Below, in pieces: positions 39,244-48,074 of a stretch of 64,000 bases of DNA (positions are counted from its first letter, which is position 1; each line of letters starts with the position of its first letter). Below the pieces are notes generated by a model that saw nothing but the letters and a program-made list of their open reading frames with translations, was not told the DNA's origin and ran no database searches. The stretch is from NCBI RefSeq assembly GCF_020400585.1, contig NZ_JAINVF010000002.1, positions 124,001-188,000 on the forward strand, written 5' to 3'. Source of the stretch: Streptomyces sp. NK08204. GTDB taxonomy: Bacteria; Actinomycetota; Actinomycetes; Streptomycetales; Streptomycetaceae. The translations under genes and the position numbers were made by a program.

Positions 39244-40797
39244 ATGCCGACGTACCTCACCCCGGGCGTATACGTGGAGGAGGTGCAGTCCGGTGCCCGA
39301 CCGATCGAAGGGGTCGGCACGGCGGTCGCCGCGTTCGTCGGCTTCGCCGAGAAGGGGCCGTTCCACGCGCCGACGCTGGTCACCAGCTGGGACCAGTACT
39401 CCCAGGTGTTCGGCGGCTTCACCGAGGGCACCTATCTCGCCCACGCGCTCTACGGGTACTTCTCCAACGGCGGCGGTGCCGCGTACGTGGTGCGCATCGG
39501 AGGGGCCGCCGAGGCTGCCTCGGGCCCGTCGGTCAATGGCGGCCGGCAGCCGAAGGCGGCTGCGCCGGTCGAACTCGGCGGCTTCCTGATCGCGGCCAAG
39601 CCGGGCATGACCGGGGTGTCGGTGGAGGTCGCCGACGTGGACGGCGAGAACCCGCCGGAGGACCGCTTCAAGGTCCTGGTCCGGCGCGGCGACGAGGTGG
39701 TGGAGACGTACGACGCCTCCACCCGCAAGAACGTCAAGGGCTACCTGGTCACCCAGGCCCGCGCCTCCAAGCTGATCGAGGTCACCGAGCAGCGCGGCGC
39801 GTCCCAGACCAAGCCCGCCGCCCAGACCGTCGCGATCCCCGACGCCGTCGGCGCCCCCGCCTCGAACGGCTCCGGTGAGCTGGCCCGCATCGACCCCGCC
39901 GAGTACGTCGGCGACGCGGCGGCCCGTACCGGGTTCGGCGGTCTGGAGACCATCGACGAGATCACCATGGTCGCGGTGCCCGACCTGATGGGCGCCTACC
40001 AGCGCGGCGACATCGATGCCGAGGGCGTGCGCACCGTGCAACTCGCAGTCATCTCGCACTGCGAGCAGATGGGCGACCGCGTGGCCGTCCTCGACGCTCC
40101 GCCCGGGCTCAACGCCCAGCAGGTGCGCACCTGGCGCAACGACGAGGCGGGCTACGACTCCCGCTACGTCACCCTCTACTACCCGTGGGTGCGGGTCTTC
40201 GACCCGGCCCTCGGACGCAACACCACCGTCCCGCCGAGCGGTCACATCGCCGGTGTGTGGGCGCGCAGCGACGCCGAGCGCGGGGTGCACAAGGCGCCGG
40301 CGAACGAGGTGATCCGCGGCGCGGTCGACCTGGAGCTCCGCCTCAGCAAGGGCGAGCAGGACCTGCTGAACCCGATCGGCGTGAACTGCATCCGGGCCTT
40401 CCCCGGCCGCGGCATCCGGATCTGGGGGGCCCGCACGCTCTCCTCCGACCCGGCCTGGCGCTACCTGAACGTGCGCCGCCTGTTCAACTACCTGGAGGAG
40501 TCCATCCTCCTGGGCACCCAGTGGGTCGTGTTCGAGCCCAACGACGACCGGCTGTGGTCCAGCATCCGCCGCAATGTCACCGCGTTCCTCACCGAGGAAT
40601 GGCGCCGGGGCGCGCTGTTCGGTCGTACCGCCGACGAGGCGTTCTATGTGAAGTGCGACCGCGACAACAACCCGCAGGAGTCCATCGACCAGGGCCGGGT
40701 CGTCTGCGAGATCGGCGTCTCGCCGGTCAAGCCCGCCGAGTTCGTGGTCTTCCGGCTGGCCCAGTTCTCCGACACCACCAGCCTCATCGACGAGTGA
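39244..40797 (+). CDS. cis2: CIS contractile sheath protein
   Basis: 517 residues. Starts MPTYLTPGVYVEEVQSGARP, the diagnostic N-terminus of phage tail sheath and eCIS sheath proteins, and has YFSNGGGAAYVVRIGG near 80. The C-terminal sheath core (about 270-517) shows YYPWVRVFDPALGRNTTVPP, SGHIAGVWARSDAERGVHKA, GIRIWGARTLSSDPAWRYLN and a final strand GRVVCEIGVSPVKPAEFVVF. Subunits polymerise around the inner tube and contract to drive it. Length fits a single-domain-insertion sheath. The ATG has a strong AAGGAG site. It opens the main structural operon; the tube gene follows after 41 bases. Confidence 0.96.
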   Translation: MPTYLTPGVYVEEVQSGARPIEGVGTAVAAFVGFAEKGPFHAPTLVTSWDQYSQVFGGFTEGTYLAHALYGYFSNGGGAAYVVRIGGAAEAASGPSVNGGRQPKAAAPVELGGFLIAAKPGMTGVSVEVADVDGENPPEDRFKVLVRRGDEVVETYDASTRKNVKGYLVTQARASKLIEVTEQRGASQTKPAAQTVAIPDAVGAPASNGSGELARIDPAEYVGDAAARTGFGGLETIDEITMVAVPDLMGAYQRGDIDAEGVRTVQLAVISHCEQMGDRVAVLDAPPGLNAQQVRTWRNDEAGYDSRYVTLYYPWVRVFDPALGRNTTVPPSGHIAGVWARSDAERGVHKAPANEVIRGAVDLELRLSKGEQDLLNPIGVNCIRAFPGRGIRIWGARTLSSDPAWRYLNVRRLFNYLEESILLGTQWVVFEPNDDRLWSSIRRNVTAFLTEEWRRGALFGRTADEAFYVKCDRDNNPQESIDQGRVVCEIGVSPVKPAEFVVFRLAQFSDTTSLIDE

Positions 40798-40838
40798 TCC
40801 GCGAGTCCGGTTCTGTAAGGAAAGGTTGACAGACAGTC

Positions 40839-41279
40839 ATGGCAACGGGCGATGCTCTTTCCACTCACGTCTTCGGCGTGCAGCTCGGCGGATACCTGGT
40901 GGAGTCCATCCAGGAGATCAGCGGGTTCACCGTCGAAGAGGATGTCGTCGAGGTCAAGCAGGTCACCGCGGAGGGCAAGCAGATCATCCGCAAGCAGCCG
41001 GGTGCCCGGCAGGCCGGTGAGATCACGATCACGCGGGGACTCGACCAGAGCAGCGAGTTCACCCAGTGGATCAAGGAGACCCTGAACAACGGGGCCGTCA
41101 ACACCGCGCGGCAGAACCTCACCATCGAGATCAAGGACACCGAGGGCAACACCGTCCGCCGTATCCAGCTGATGCAGGGCTGGGCCTCCAAGTGGGAGGG
41201 CCCCTCCCTGAAGGCGGGCGAGTCGTCCCCGGCCACCGAGTCGGTCACGATCACGTTCGAGGAGATCGTCGTCGAATGA
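40839..41279 (+). CDS. cis1: CIS inner tube protein (phage tail tube gp19 family)
   Basis: 146 residues of the T4-like tail tube family. HVFGVQLGGYLVESIQEISG, KQPGARQAGEITITRG, FTQWIKETLN and WASKWEGPSLKAGESSPATE are the usual strand and loop signatures; hexamers stack into the inner tube. It sits just after the sheath, the standard position for the main tube subunit, and overlaps the next gene by 4 bases (ATGA). A second tube-family protein is encoded at 45031. Confidence 0.93.
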   Translation: MATGDALSTHVFGVQLGGYLVESIQEISGFTVEEDVVEVKQVTAEGKQIIRKQPGARQAGEITITRGLDQSSEFTQWIKETLNNGAVNTARQNLTIEIKDTEGNTVRRIQLMQGWASKWEGPSLKAGESSPATESVTITFEEIVVE

Positions 41280-41776
41280 GACGCCGTACGGTGACGGCGG
41301 GCAACCTGGAGGATCTCCTCCAGGTGACGGCGCCCGCCCAGGCGTCGGAGCAGCAGGTGGCGGCCACCCCGGCCGCCGCCCCGCCGCGCCGTGAGGACAA
41401 CAGCGGATTGCGCACGGAGTTCGAGTTCGAGCTGCCGCGCGGGTACGTGGACGAGGCGGGCACCGTGCACCGGTACGGCGCGATGCGGCTGGCCACGGCC
41501 CGCGACGAGCTGCGGCCCCAGATCGACCTGCGGGTCAAGGAGAACCCGGCGTATCTGAGCGTGGTGCTGCTGAGCCAGGTGATCACCCGGCTCGGCACGA
41601 TCACGGATGTGCACGCCGGGATCGTCGAGCGGATGTACGCCACAGACGTGGCGTTCCTCCAGGACTTCTACCGCCGCGTCAACAGCGAGGGCCACACCCG
41701 CGCGGCGGTCACCTGCCCGCACTGCGAGGGCGGCTTCGAGGTCGACCTCTCGGGTGGGCGCCTGGGGGAATCGTGA
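41276..41776 (+). CDS. CIS assembly protein with a CPHC zinc motif (T4 gp26/gp51-like position)
   Basis: 166 residues. A Pro/Ala-rich N-terminus (1-45) precedes a domain starting LRTEFEFELPRGYVDEAGTV, the opening found in eCIS and phage proteins described as baseplate-hub or tail-assembly proteins. After the LSVVLLSQVITRLGTI helix comes the C-terminal TCPHCEGGFEVDLSGGRLGE. The single CPHC motif may bind zinc with a partner subunit. By position (after tube 1) it corresponds to small assembly or hub proteins of Afp/Pvc operons. It overlaps both neighbours by 4 bases, so it is surely co-translated. The exact role is inferred. Confidence 0.75.
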   Translation: MRRRTVTAGNLEDLLQVTAPAQASEQQVAATPAAAPPRREDNSGLRTEFEFELPRGYVDEAGTVHRYGAMRLATARDELRPQIDLRVKENPAYLSVVLLSQVITRLGTITDVHAGIVERMYATDVAFLQDFYRRVNSEGHTRAAVTCPHCEGGFEVDLSGGRLGES

Positions 41777-41931
41777 CGTACGCCCTTCCCCGGCTCCGGG
41801 AGGAGATCGCGTACATCGCCTACCACTTCCACTGGGAGCGCGAGGAGATCCTCGATCTCACGCATGGTGAACGCCAGCAGTGGGTGGCCGAGATCGCCCG
41901 TATCAACACCCGTATGAACGAAAGCGGTTGA
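41773..41931 (+). CDS. Small CIS protein of 52 residues (DUF6760-like)
   Basis: A very short gene from GTG 41773, overlapping the previous stop by 4 bases. It reads MTYALPRLREEIAYIAYHFH then WEREEILDLTHGERQQWVAE and IARINTRMNESG. It is helical, with aromatic residues and an E-I-L-D-L-x-H-x-E-R motif typical of small proteins that follow the gp51-like gene in streptomycete CIS clusters, and it resembles phage tail-assembly chaperone tails. Its conserved position and overlaps are the main evidence. It is below the usual length cut-off for gene callers. Confidence 0.78.
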   Translation: MTYALPRLREEIAYIAYHFHWEREEILDLTHGERQQWVAEIARINTRMNESG

Positions 41932-41935
41932 GTAG

Positions 41936-44900
41936 ATGGCATGGCGGGACAGGCTGCGCCGCCGCGCCGGGGCGGGCAGGTCGGGGGCCCGGGGCTCTGC
42001 CGTGCCTGGGGGCTCGGATGCCGGTGGCGACGGCGGTTCGGGTTCTTCGGATCCTTCGGGTGCATCGGGTGCATCAGGTCCTGTGGGTTCCTCCATGCCT
42101 GACGACTGGGACGGCGGTTGGCGCCGCACCGCCCCACCTCAACTGACCGTCTCCCGTGCTCCGTTGGGCGTGAGTGACGGCCTCACCTTCCGTGCGGCGC
42201 TCGCCGCCTGGCAGAACCCCTCCTTCGACAGCGGGCTCGGGCATGCGCTGCTGCCGACGGCTCCGGCTGGGCTGGTGCGGGGTGTGGCTCGCCCGGCCGG
42301 CCCGCGCGCTGTGAGCGTTGGCGGGGGGCCGCTGCTGCTTCGGGTGGTGCGGACGGAAGGGGGCGAGGGGTCGGAGGACGGGGCGCAGGGGGATTCTCGC
42401 TCGGCGTCGACGTCGGCGTCGGTACGTCCAGCTCGTGGTGGCTCCTCCGGTGCCAACCGCACTGTGGGGAAGGGGAGGTCGGGCGGAACTTCGCAGAGTC
42501 GTGACATCACGTCGTCCGTGGGTTCCCCCGCTGTCCCTTCCTCCCCGACTCCCGCTGTCCAACGGCCCGTTGCCCCGTCGGCCGCCGCGCCGGTTCCGCT
42601 CGTGCGACGCGTCGCGGTGATCCCGGGGGCGGTCGGACCGTCCGTCCAGCGTGCCGCGAAGGAGGCGCCGGAGACGGGTGCGCAGCCCGCGCCGAGCGGA
42701 AGTCGGTCGGAGGTGTCCCTCCCCGCCGTCCAGCCACGGTCGGTGGGGCCCCACTTGACGGTCGCCCCCCGGGTGACGGGGCCTGTACGCCATGTCCCTG
42801 CCCTGAGGTCTGCGGTGGTCGCCGAGACGGCCGCATCGAGCACGCCCGTACAACGTGCGGGAAGCCGCCCGCCGTTGGGGGCGTCGTCGGTGGAGGATGC
42901 CTCCGTCGTGTCCGCTGCGGGACCCGTGCCCGGTCCGGTGCTTCCCGTGGTTCAGCGGCAGGCCGAGGACGCCCAGGGTTCCTCCGACAGCCCTTCGCCG
43001 AGTGCCGCCGTACAACGTGCGGGAAGCCGGCCGCCGTTGGGGGCGTCGTCGGTGGAGGATGCCTCCGTCGTGTCCGCTGCGGGACCCGTGCCCGGTCCGG
43101 TGCTTCCCGTGGTTCAGCGGCAGGCCGAGGACGCCCAGGGTTCCTCCGTGAGCCCTTCGCCGAGTGCCGCCGTACAACGTGCGGGAAGCCGGCCGCCGTT
43201 GGGGGCGTCGTCGGTGGAGGATGCCTCCGTCGTGTCCGCTGCGGGACCCGTGCCCGGTCCGGTGCTTCCCGTGGTTCAGCGGCAGGCCGAGGACGCCCAG
43301 AGTTCCTCCGTGAGCCCTTCGCCGAGCGCCGCCGTACAACGTACGGGAAGCCGACCGACGTTGGGTGCGCCTCCGGTGGAGGACGCCCAGCGTTCCTCCA
43401 ACAGCCCTGCGCCGAGCGCCCCCGTGCAGCGCACTGGAAGCCGACCTCCGTTGGGTGCGCCGCTCGCTGAACTGCCCTCCACGGCCGCACCGTTGGTGAA
43501 GGACGCCCCTGCCGCGCCCGTATCCGGTCCGGTGCTTCCCGTGGTTCAGCGGCAGGCCGAGGACACCCAGGGTGCCCCCAGCGTCCCCGCCCCGGGCCCG
43601 TCTTCGGGTCCGCAGCGTTCCGGTGCGCGTGCGCGCGGCGGCCTGGGGGCGCCTCTGCCCGCGATGCCGGCCAGCGCTGGTCTGCCCGGCTCCGCCGCGT
43701 CCGGGGCCCGAGCCTCCCGTACGGCATCCGGGCCCGACATCCAGCGCACACCGGCATCGCCCGCGCCGGGCGGGGACCGTACGCCGCCCACGGAGCCCGC
43801 CTCGGATACGGCACGCCACGCACCGTTGCTGGGGACGGTCGACGTCCAGCGCCACCTCGCGGACCACCCGGCGCCCCAGGGCGGCAGCCCCACGGACCAC
43901 GGAACCGGCCCTGCCACGCCGTTGGTGACGCCGTCCCAGGGCGCGGCGTCTCAGGCTCCGGCGGGCACAGTCGTACGGCCCGAGGCGATGCACCCCGGTC
44001 CCGGTCCCGGCGACGGACGTCCCCAAAGCCCCAGCAGCCCAGCCCCGGTCGTCGTAGCCCGCCGCGCGGCCGAACCCATGGCAGGCGCTCGCCCCGCGAC
44101 CGCATCCACCGGCGGCCCCCGCCCCGCAACCCCCTCCATCCCGGTAGCCCGCCGCACCCTCGCGCTGCTGCCCGCACGGCCCCTCACCCTCAACACCCTG
44201 GCGCCGGAAGGCCTGGCACCGTCCGCCGCGTCGCGCCCCGTCGGCGGCCCTCCCGTGGTGGCGGCGCGTTGGAGCGGGGCGCCGGACATCCCCGGCGGCG
44301 GCACCCCCGCACCGTCCACCCGGTCGCCCGCGCACCCTGCACACCCCACGTCGGCACCGTCCGCGGGCGCCGCTGCGACCCCGCCGGCCCAACGGGCCGT
44401 AACCGCGCACGCGCCGCACCACCCGGGCGTACCGGCAACCGGCTCGGCCGTACGAGCGACCGGCGCCCCCGGTGTCGTCCAGCGAGTCGTCCCGCTCGTC
44501 AAGCCCGCGCCGCCTAGCGGGGGAGTGCCCGGTACGGCGGCGGTCCCCCCGGCGCGGCCCCTGCCGGTCACGCCCCCGTTGACGCCGCCCCTCGCGAATG
44601 GCCCGTCGACAGCCGTGGCACAGGCGGCGGCCATCCCCGTGGTCCGGCCGCGGGTCGTGACGCCGGGCGCCCGATCGGCGAGCGGCGGCGGCAACAGCCC
44701 TGCGGTGCCCGAGGTCCAGCGTGCGATCTCCGGCGCGGGGAAGGCCGTACCCGACGTACCCGGCGTATCCAAGGGCGTACCGGCGAAGGCGGTGCCCGCG
44801 GCGCGTGGCAAGCAGCAGTACTCCGGGACGGCCTCCGCGTCCGGCCGGCGCACGGAGCGGTCCGCCGACGCGGCGCAGGACCCCGGTCTCGACCTGGACG

Positions 44901-45001
44901 ACCTCGCGCGTCGCCTGCTCGACCCGATGGCCCGCCTGCTGCGCACGGAACTGCGGCGCGGCCGGGAGCGTACGGGTCGCCCCTACGACGGACGCCGCTG
45001 A
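41936..45001 (+). CDS. 1021-residue disordered Pro/Ala/Val-rich CIS protein with 54-residue repeats
   Basis: Only two parts look ordered: the N-terminus (about 1-110: MAWRDRLRRRAG, DDWDGGWRRTAPPQLTVSRA, LTFRAALAAWQNPSFDSGL) and the C-terminal helix (about 985-1021: DLDDLARRLLDPMARLLRTE, LRRGRERTGR). The middle is low-complexity, with 54-residue repeats (about residues 305-466) and at least fourteen VQR/IQR-type tripeptides such as PVVQRQAED. Position between the tube-1 and tube-2 modules and the conserved C-terminal helix recall eCIS proteins called extensin-like; a tape-measure, lumen or adaptor role is inference. It begins five bases after the 52-residue gene. Low-complexity frames elsewhere in this region are shadows. 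Confidence 0.82.
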   Translation: MAWRDRLRRRAGAGRSGARGSAVPGGSDAGGDGGSGSSDPSGASGASGPVGSSMPDDWDGGWRRTAPPQLTVSRAPLGVSDGLTFRAALAAWQNPSFDSGLGHALLPTAPAGLVRGVARPAGPRAVSVGGGPLLLRVVRTEGGEGSEDGAQGDSRSASTSASVRPARGGSSGANRTVGKGRSGGTSQSRDITSSVGSPAVPSSPTPAVQRPVAPSAAAPVPLVRRVAVIPGAVGPSVQRAAKEAPETGAQPAPSGSRSEVSLPAVQPRSVGPHLTVAPRVTGPVRHVPALRSAVVAETAASSTPVQRAGSRPPLGASSVEDASVVSAAGPVPGPVLPVVQRQAEDAQGSSDSPSPSAAVQRAGSRPPLGASSVEDASVVSAAGPVPGPVLPVVQRQAEDAQGSSVSPSPSAAVQRAGSRPPLGASSVEDASVVSAAGPVPGPVLPVVQRQAEDAQSSSVSPSPSAAVQRTGSRPTLGAPPVEDAQRSSNSPAPSAPVQRTGSRPPLGAPLAELPSTAAPLVKDAPAAPVSGPVLPVVQRQAEDTQGAPSVPAPGPSSGPQRSGARARGGLGAPLPAMPASAGLPGSAASGARASRTASGPDIQRTPASPAPGGDRTPPTEPASDTARHAPLLGTVDVQRHLADHPAPQGGSPTDHGTGPATPLVTPSQGAASQAPAGTVVRPEAMHPGPGPGDGRPQSPSSPAPVVVARRAAEPMAGARPATASTGGPRPATPSIPVARRTLALLPARPLTLNTLAPEGLAPSAASRPVGGPPVVAARWSGAPDIPGGGTPAPSTRSPAHPAHPTSAPSAGAAATPPAQRAVTAHAPHHPGVPATGSAVRATGAPGVVQRVVPLVKPAPPSGGVPGTAAVPPARPLPVTPPLTPPLANGPSTAVAQAAAIPVVRPRVVTPGARSASGGGNSPAVPEVQRAISGAGKAVPDVPGVSKGVPAKAVPAARGKQQYSGTASASGRRTERSADAAQDPGLDLDDLARRLLDPMARLLRTELRRGRERTGRPYDGRR
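42848..43333 (+). repeat. Three 162-bp tandem repeats in the disordered CIS protein gene
   Basis: Copies at 42848-43009, 43010-43171 and 43172-43333 are nearly identical, with a diverged fourth beginning at 43334. The period is exactly 162 bp (54 codons), keeping frame. Each unit encodes VQRAGSRPPLGASSVEDASV, VSAAGPVPGPVLPV, VQRQAEDAQGSS and SPSPSAA. High sequence identity suggests recent duplication or gene conversion; length variation between strains is expected. Confidence 0.92.
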
Positions 45002-45030
45002 GGGCGCGGCACGGAACGGATGACGGACGG

Positions 45031-45456
45031 ATGACGGACAACATCTTCGCGAGCAGCGTGTTCTTCCGGCTCGCGATCGGCGGCAATGATCTGGGCGCCT
45101 TCCACACCTGCTCCGGCATGGGTGCCGAGGTGGAGATCGAGACCTATGCCGAGGGTGGCAACAACGGCTTCACCCATAACCTGCCAGGCCGGGTGACCTG
45201 GTCAAACATCACGCTCACCCGGCCGGTCACCGCCGACACCGCGAAGATCGCCCGCTGGCTCGACGAGACGCTGAAGCGGGTGGAGCCCAAGGACGGCGAG
45301 ATCGTGGCGCTGCGGCCGGATCTGTCGCGGATCATCAGCTGGCAGGTGTTCGGGATCGTCCCGGTGCGCTGGCAGGGCCCGTCCTTCGACCCCAGCAGCT
45401 CGCAGGCGGCGGTGGAGACCCTGGAGATCGCCCACGAGGGACTGCGCCCTTCCTGA
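45031..45456 (+). CDS. Second CIS tube-family protein (gp19-like)
   Basis: 141 residues. NIFASSVFFRLAIGGNDLGA, FHTCSGMGAEVEIETYAEGG, LPGRVTWSNITLTRPVTADT and SWQVFGIVPVRWQGPSFDP are the standard T4 gp19-like tube signatures. It is clearly diverged from the tube protein at 40839, and it sits directly upstream of the LysM hub gene. In Afp systems the corresponding proteins (Afp5-like) form the ring joining the tube to the spike hub. ATG 45031 is chosen; ATG 45020 is a possible alternative. Confidence 0.9.
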   Translation: MTDNIFASSVFFRLAIGGNDLGAFHTCSGMGAEVEIETYAEGGNNGFTHNLPGRVTWSNITLTRPVTADTAKIARWLDETLKRVEPKDGEIVALRPDLSRIISWQVFGIVPVRWQGPSFDPSSSQAAVETLEIAHEGLRPS

Positions 45457-45508
45457 CCATCCCTCAAGTCGCATTCTCCGCACAGCGCCTTAGAAAGGAA
45501 TCCCAGCC

Positions 45509-46231
45509 ATGTCCCCAGCGTCCCGCTCCAGTCGGGCCAGGGCCCAGCTGACGTTGAAGGAGCCCCCGGCCTCCGTCGGCGCCAAGCCCGGCGGGACGCT
45601 CGCGCGGCTGAACCTCCAGTTCAACCCGTCCACCTTGGAGTTGCGCAAGACCACCGAGTGGCGGCGTTCTCCGTCGCGGATGGCAGCGGAGTCGGCGCTG
45701 CCCGAGTTCGTCGGCAGTGGCCCGCGCGAGCTGAGTCTCGAGGTGTTCCTGGACGCCACCGCCACCCACGACAACTCCGTGGAGCAGGCGGTGGAGAAGC
45801 TGATGAAGGCGTGTGTGCCGACGAAGGCGAGCCTGGGGCGCAAGAAGCCGGCGAGCCCATGGGTGCGGTTCGAGTGGGGCAGTGCGCGGACGACGTCGTT
45901 CGACGGGGTGCTGTCCAGCCTGTCGGTGACGTACACGCTGTTCGACGTGGACGGCAAGCCGCTGCGGGCGACCTGCCGGCTGTCGATCGAGGAGGCGAGC
46001 GTCGGTCCGGCGGGGCAGAACCCGACGTCCGGCTCGCGCACCGGGCGCAGTACGCACATCGTCGTGGCGGGCGACAGCCTGGCGCTGCTGGCGTGGCGGG
46101 AGTACGGCGACGCGACGGCCTGGCGGGTCATCGCGGAGGCCAATGACATCGACGACCCGATGGCGCTCGTGCCCGGCAGCGAACTGGTGCTGCCGGCGAT
46201 GAGCGACGCGAGCGCTGAGGAGGAGCAGTGA
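45509..46231 (+). CDS. cis7: CIS LysM hub / tube-initiator protein (Afp7-like)
   Basis: 240 residues. The N-terminal domain (about 10-160) contains LNLQFNPSTLELRKTTEWRR and GPRELSLEVFLDATATHDNS, the eCIS Afp7/Pvc7 core. The C-terminal LysM domain (about 185-232) reads THIVVAGDSLALLAWREYGD, AWRVIAEANDIDDPM and PGSELVLP. In contractile particles this protein joins the tube ring to the spike trimer; the LysM part may touch baseplate subunits or peptidoglycan. ATG 45509 follows AGAAAGGAATCC. The stop overlaps the spike gene start (GTGA). Confidence 0.9.
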   Translation: MSPASRSSRARAQLTLKEPPASVGAKPGGTLARLNLQFNPSTLELRKTTEWRRSPSRMAAESALPEFVGSGPRELSLEVFLDATATHDNSVEQAVEKLMKACVPTKASLGRKKPASPWVRFEWGSARTTSFDGVLSSLSVTYTLFDVDGKPLRATCRLSIEEASVGPAGQNPTSGSRTGRSTHIVVAGDSLALLAWREYGDATAWRVIAEANDIDDPMALVPGSELVLPAMSDASAEEEQ

Positions 46232-48051
46232 GTGGCGGGGCACGGGACGGCCGGTCCTTCGCGGCGGACCCCATCGTGGAGACGCCCGGCGAGCTGCCGC
46301 CCGTCTGGGCCGCCCAGCTGGTGAGTTGTGTGGTCGACGAGAACGTGGGCCTGCCGGACGCGGCGGTTCTCACGTTCCGCGATCCCGATCACGAGTTCCT
46401 GAAGGAGACCGGCATCACCATCGGCACCCCGCTCAGGGTCTCCGTGGTCACCGTGACCGGGCAGGCGCGCGAGCGGCTGTTCAACGGTGAGGTGACGGCC
46501 CTGGAGGTGGACCGGGACCGCACCGGCTCGTTCACGGTGGTGCGTGCCTTCTCCAAGGCGCACCGCCTCCAGCGCGGCCGGAAGGTGGTGGCGTACCGGA
46601 ACATGACGGCGGCGGCCATCGTCCGCAAGGTGGCCGCCGGGGCGGGCCTGGCCTGCGGCACCGTGCAGGCCGCGCCGGTCACCTACAAGCAGCTGTCCCA
46701 GGCGAACGTCTCCGACTGGGACTTCCTTCAGTTCCTGGCCGCCGAGAGCGGCGCGCAGGTGCGTGTCGACGACAAGGGGCTGCTCCAGTTCACCAAGCCC
46801 CAGAAGGCGTCCGGGGCGCCCGCGCCGTCCACGTCGGCTGCCCAGAACCCGATGGTGCTGGAGTACGGGCGCAATCTGCTGGCGCTGCGGGCCTCCTTGT
46901 CGGCGGCGGACGGCGCGCAGCAGGTGGAGGTGCGCGGCTGGGACGTCACCACCAAGCGGCCCCTGGTGGCCCGGCAGCCGTCGGTCGACAGCGACACGGT
47001 GGTGCCGGGGCTGAGCCCGGCGCTCGCCGCCCGGTTCGGCAAGTCGTCGAAGCTGACCGTCACCGACACCCCGTACCGCACCCAGGCCGAGACGAAGGCG
47101 GTCGCGGACGCGGTGGCCAGCCAAGTCAGTGCGGGCTTTGGCGAGTTGGAGGTGCTGGCCGAGGGCAACCCCATGCTGCGGGCGGGCAAGCCCATCGCGC
47201 TCGGCAACGTCGGGCAGGCCTTCTCCGGCAAGTACACGGCGACGGCGGTGCAGCATGTCCTCGAACCGCACGGCGGATACCGTACGACGGTGTGGGTGAG
47301 CGCCAGCCCGGACCGCTCCCTGACCGGCCTGGTCACCGGCGCCAACGCGCCCTCCCGGGGTCCGCGCATGCCGGGCCTGGCGATCGGCGTCGTGACGGAC
47401 GTGCGCGAGCCGGCCGGCTCCGAGCGCGGCGCCGTGAAGGTCAAGTTCCCCTGGCTGGACGACACGTACGTCACCGACTGGGTGCGCACCGTGCAGTGGG
47501 GCGGCAAGGGCGGCGGCGGGGTGGTGAGCCCCGAGGTCAACGACGAGGTGCTGGTCGGCTTCGAACAGGGCCTGCTGGACAGCCCGTACGTCATCGGAGG
47601 GCTCTACAACGGCGTGGACAAGCCCTCGCCGCACGACGTCCCGCTGATCGACAAGACGACTGGAAAGGTCAACCGCCGTTCCATCGTGTCGCGTTCGGGG
47701 CATCGGGTGGAGCTGCTGGACGCGCGGGCACCGGGGCGCTCCGGGGTGCGGATGATGTCCGCCGACGAGCGCCTCGAAGTTTTCCTCGACAACCGGCGGG
47801 ACCGGATCGAGATGACGGTGTACGCGGGCAAGGGCCGGCAGGTGCTCAGCTCCGTCGTGCTCGACAAGCAGGGCATCACCCTGGACGCGGGACGGGGGAA
47901 CGTGAACGTGTCGGGCGCCAACGTGGACATCAACGGCAGGGTCGGGGTGAAGATCGGCGGCCGCACGGTGGATGTCACCGGCGCCACGGGCGTCACCGTC
48001 GACGGCGGTCTGCTCGGCGTCCTCAAGGCCAAGCTCATCCGCATCAACTGA
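46228..48051 (+). CDS. cis8: CIS spike protein (VgrG / Afp8-like)
   Basis: 607 residues of the gp27-gp5-like spike family. Hub part (about 1-350): VSCVVDENVGLPDAAVLTFR, TAAAIVRKVAAGAGL, SDWDFLQFLAAESGAQVRVD. OB-fold gp5N domain (about 375-450): MPGLAIGVVTDVREPAGSER, VKFPWLDDTYVTDWVRTVQW, GFEQGLLDSPYVIGGLYNGV. The C-terminal beta-helix (about 470-607) is trimerising, with GRTVDVTGATGVTV repeats. No extra effector domain is fused. It overlaps the LysM gene by 4 bases; the PAAR gene follows after 23 bases. Confidence 0.94.
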   Translation: MSGGARDGRSFAADPIVETPGELPPVWAAQLVSCVVDENVGLPDAAVLTFRDPDHEFLKETGITIGTPLRVSVVTVTGQARERLFNGEVTALEVDRDRTGSFTVVRAFSKAHRLQRGRKVVAYRNMTAAAIVRKVAAGAGLACGTVQAAPVTYKQLSQANVSDWDFLQFLAAESGAQVRVDDKGLLQFTKPQKASGAPAPSTSAAQNPMVLEYGRNLLALRASLSAADGAQQVEVRGWDVTTKRPLVARQPSVDSDTVVPGLSPALAARFGKSSKLTVTDTPYRTQAETKAVADAVASQVSAGFGELEVLAEGNPMLRAGKPIALGNVGQAFSGKYTATAVQHVLEPHGGYRTTVWVSASPDRSLTGLVTGANAPSRGPRMPGLAIGVVTDVREPAGSERGAVKVKFPWLDDTYVTDWVRTVQWGGKGGGGVVSPEVNDEVLVGFEQGLLDSPYVIGGLYNGVDKPSPHDVPLIDKTTGKVNRRSIVSRSGHRVELLDARAPGRSGVRMMSADERLEVFLDNRRDRIEMTVYAGKGRQVLSSVVLDKQGITLDAGRGNVNVSGANVDINGRVGVKIGGRTVDVTGATGVTVDGGLLGVLKAKLIRIN

Positions 48052-48074
48052 TCACCTTTCGAGAGGAGTTCCCC

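Noticed and set aside
42848..43333. Repeat array considered as a CRISPR
   Set aside because: The 162-bp units are directly adjacent with no unique spacers and are an in-frame coding repeat.
42074..44422. 782-codon open frame antisense to the disordered CIS protein
   Set aside because: Arg/Gly-rich composition typical of an antisense frame in high-GC DNA; repeats reflect the sense-strand repeats; no ribosome site or domain.
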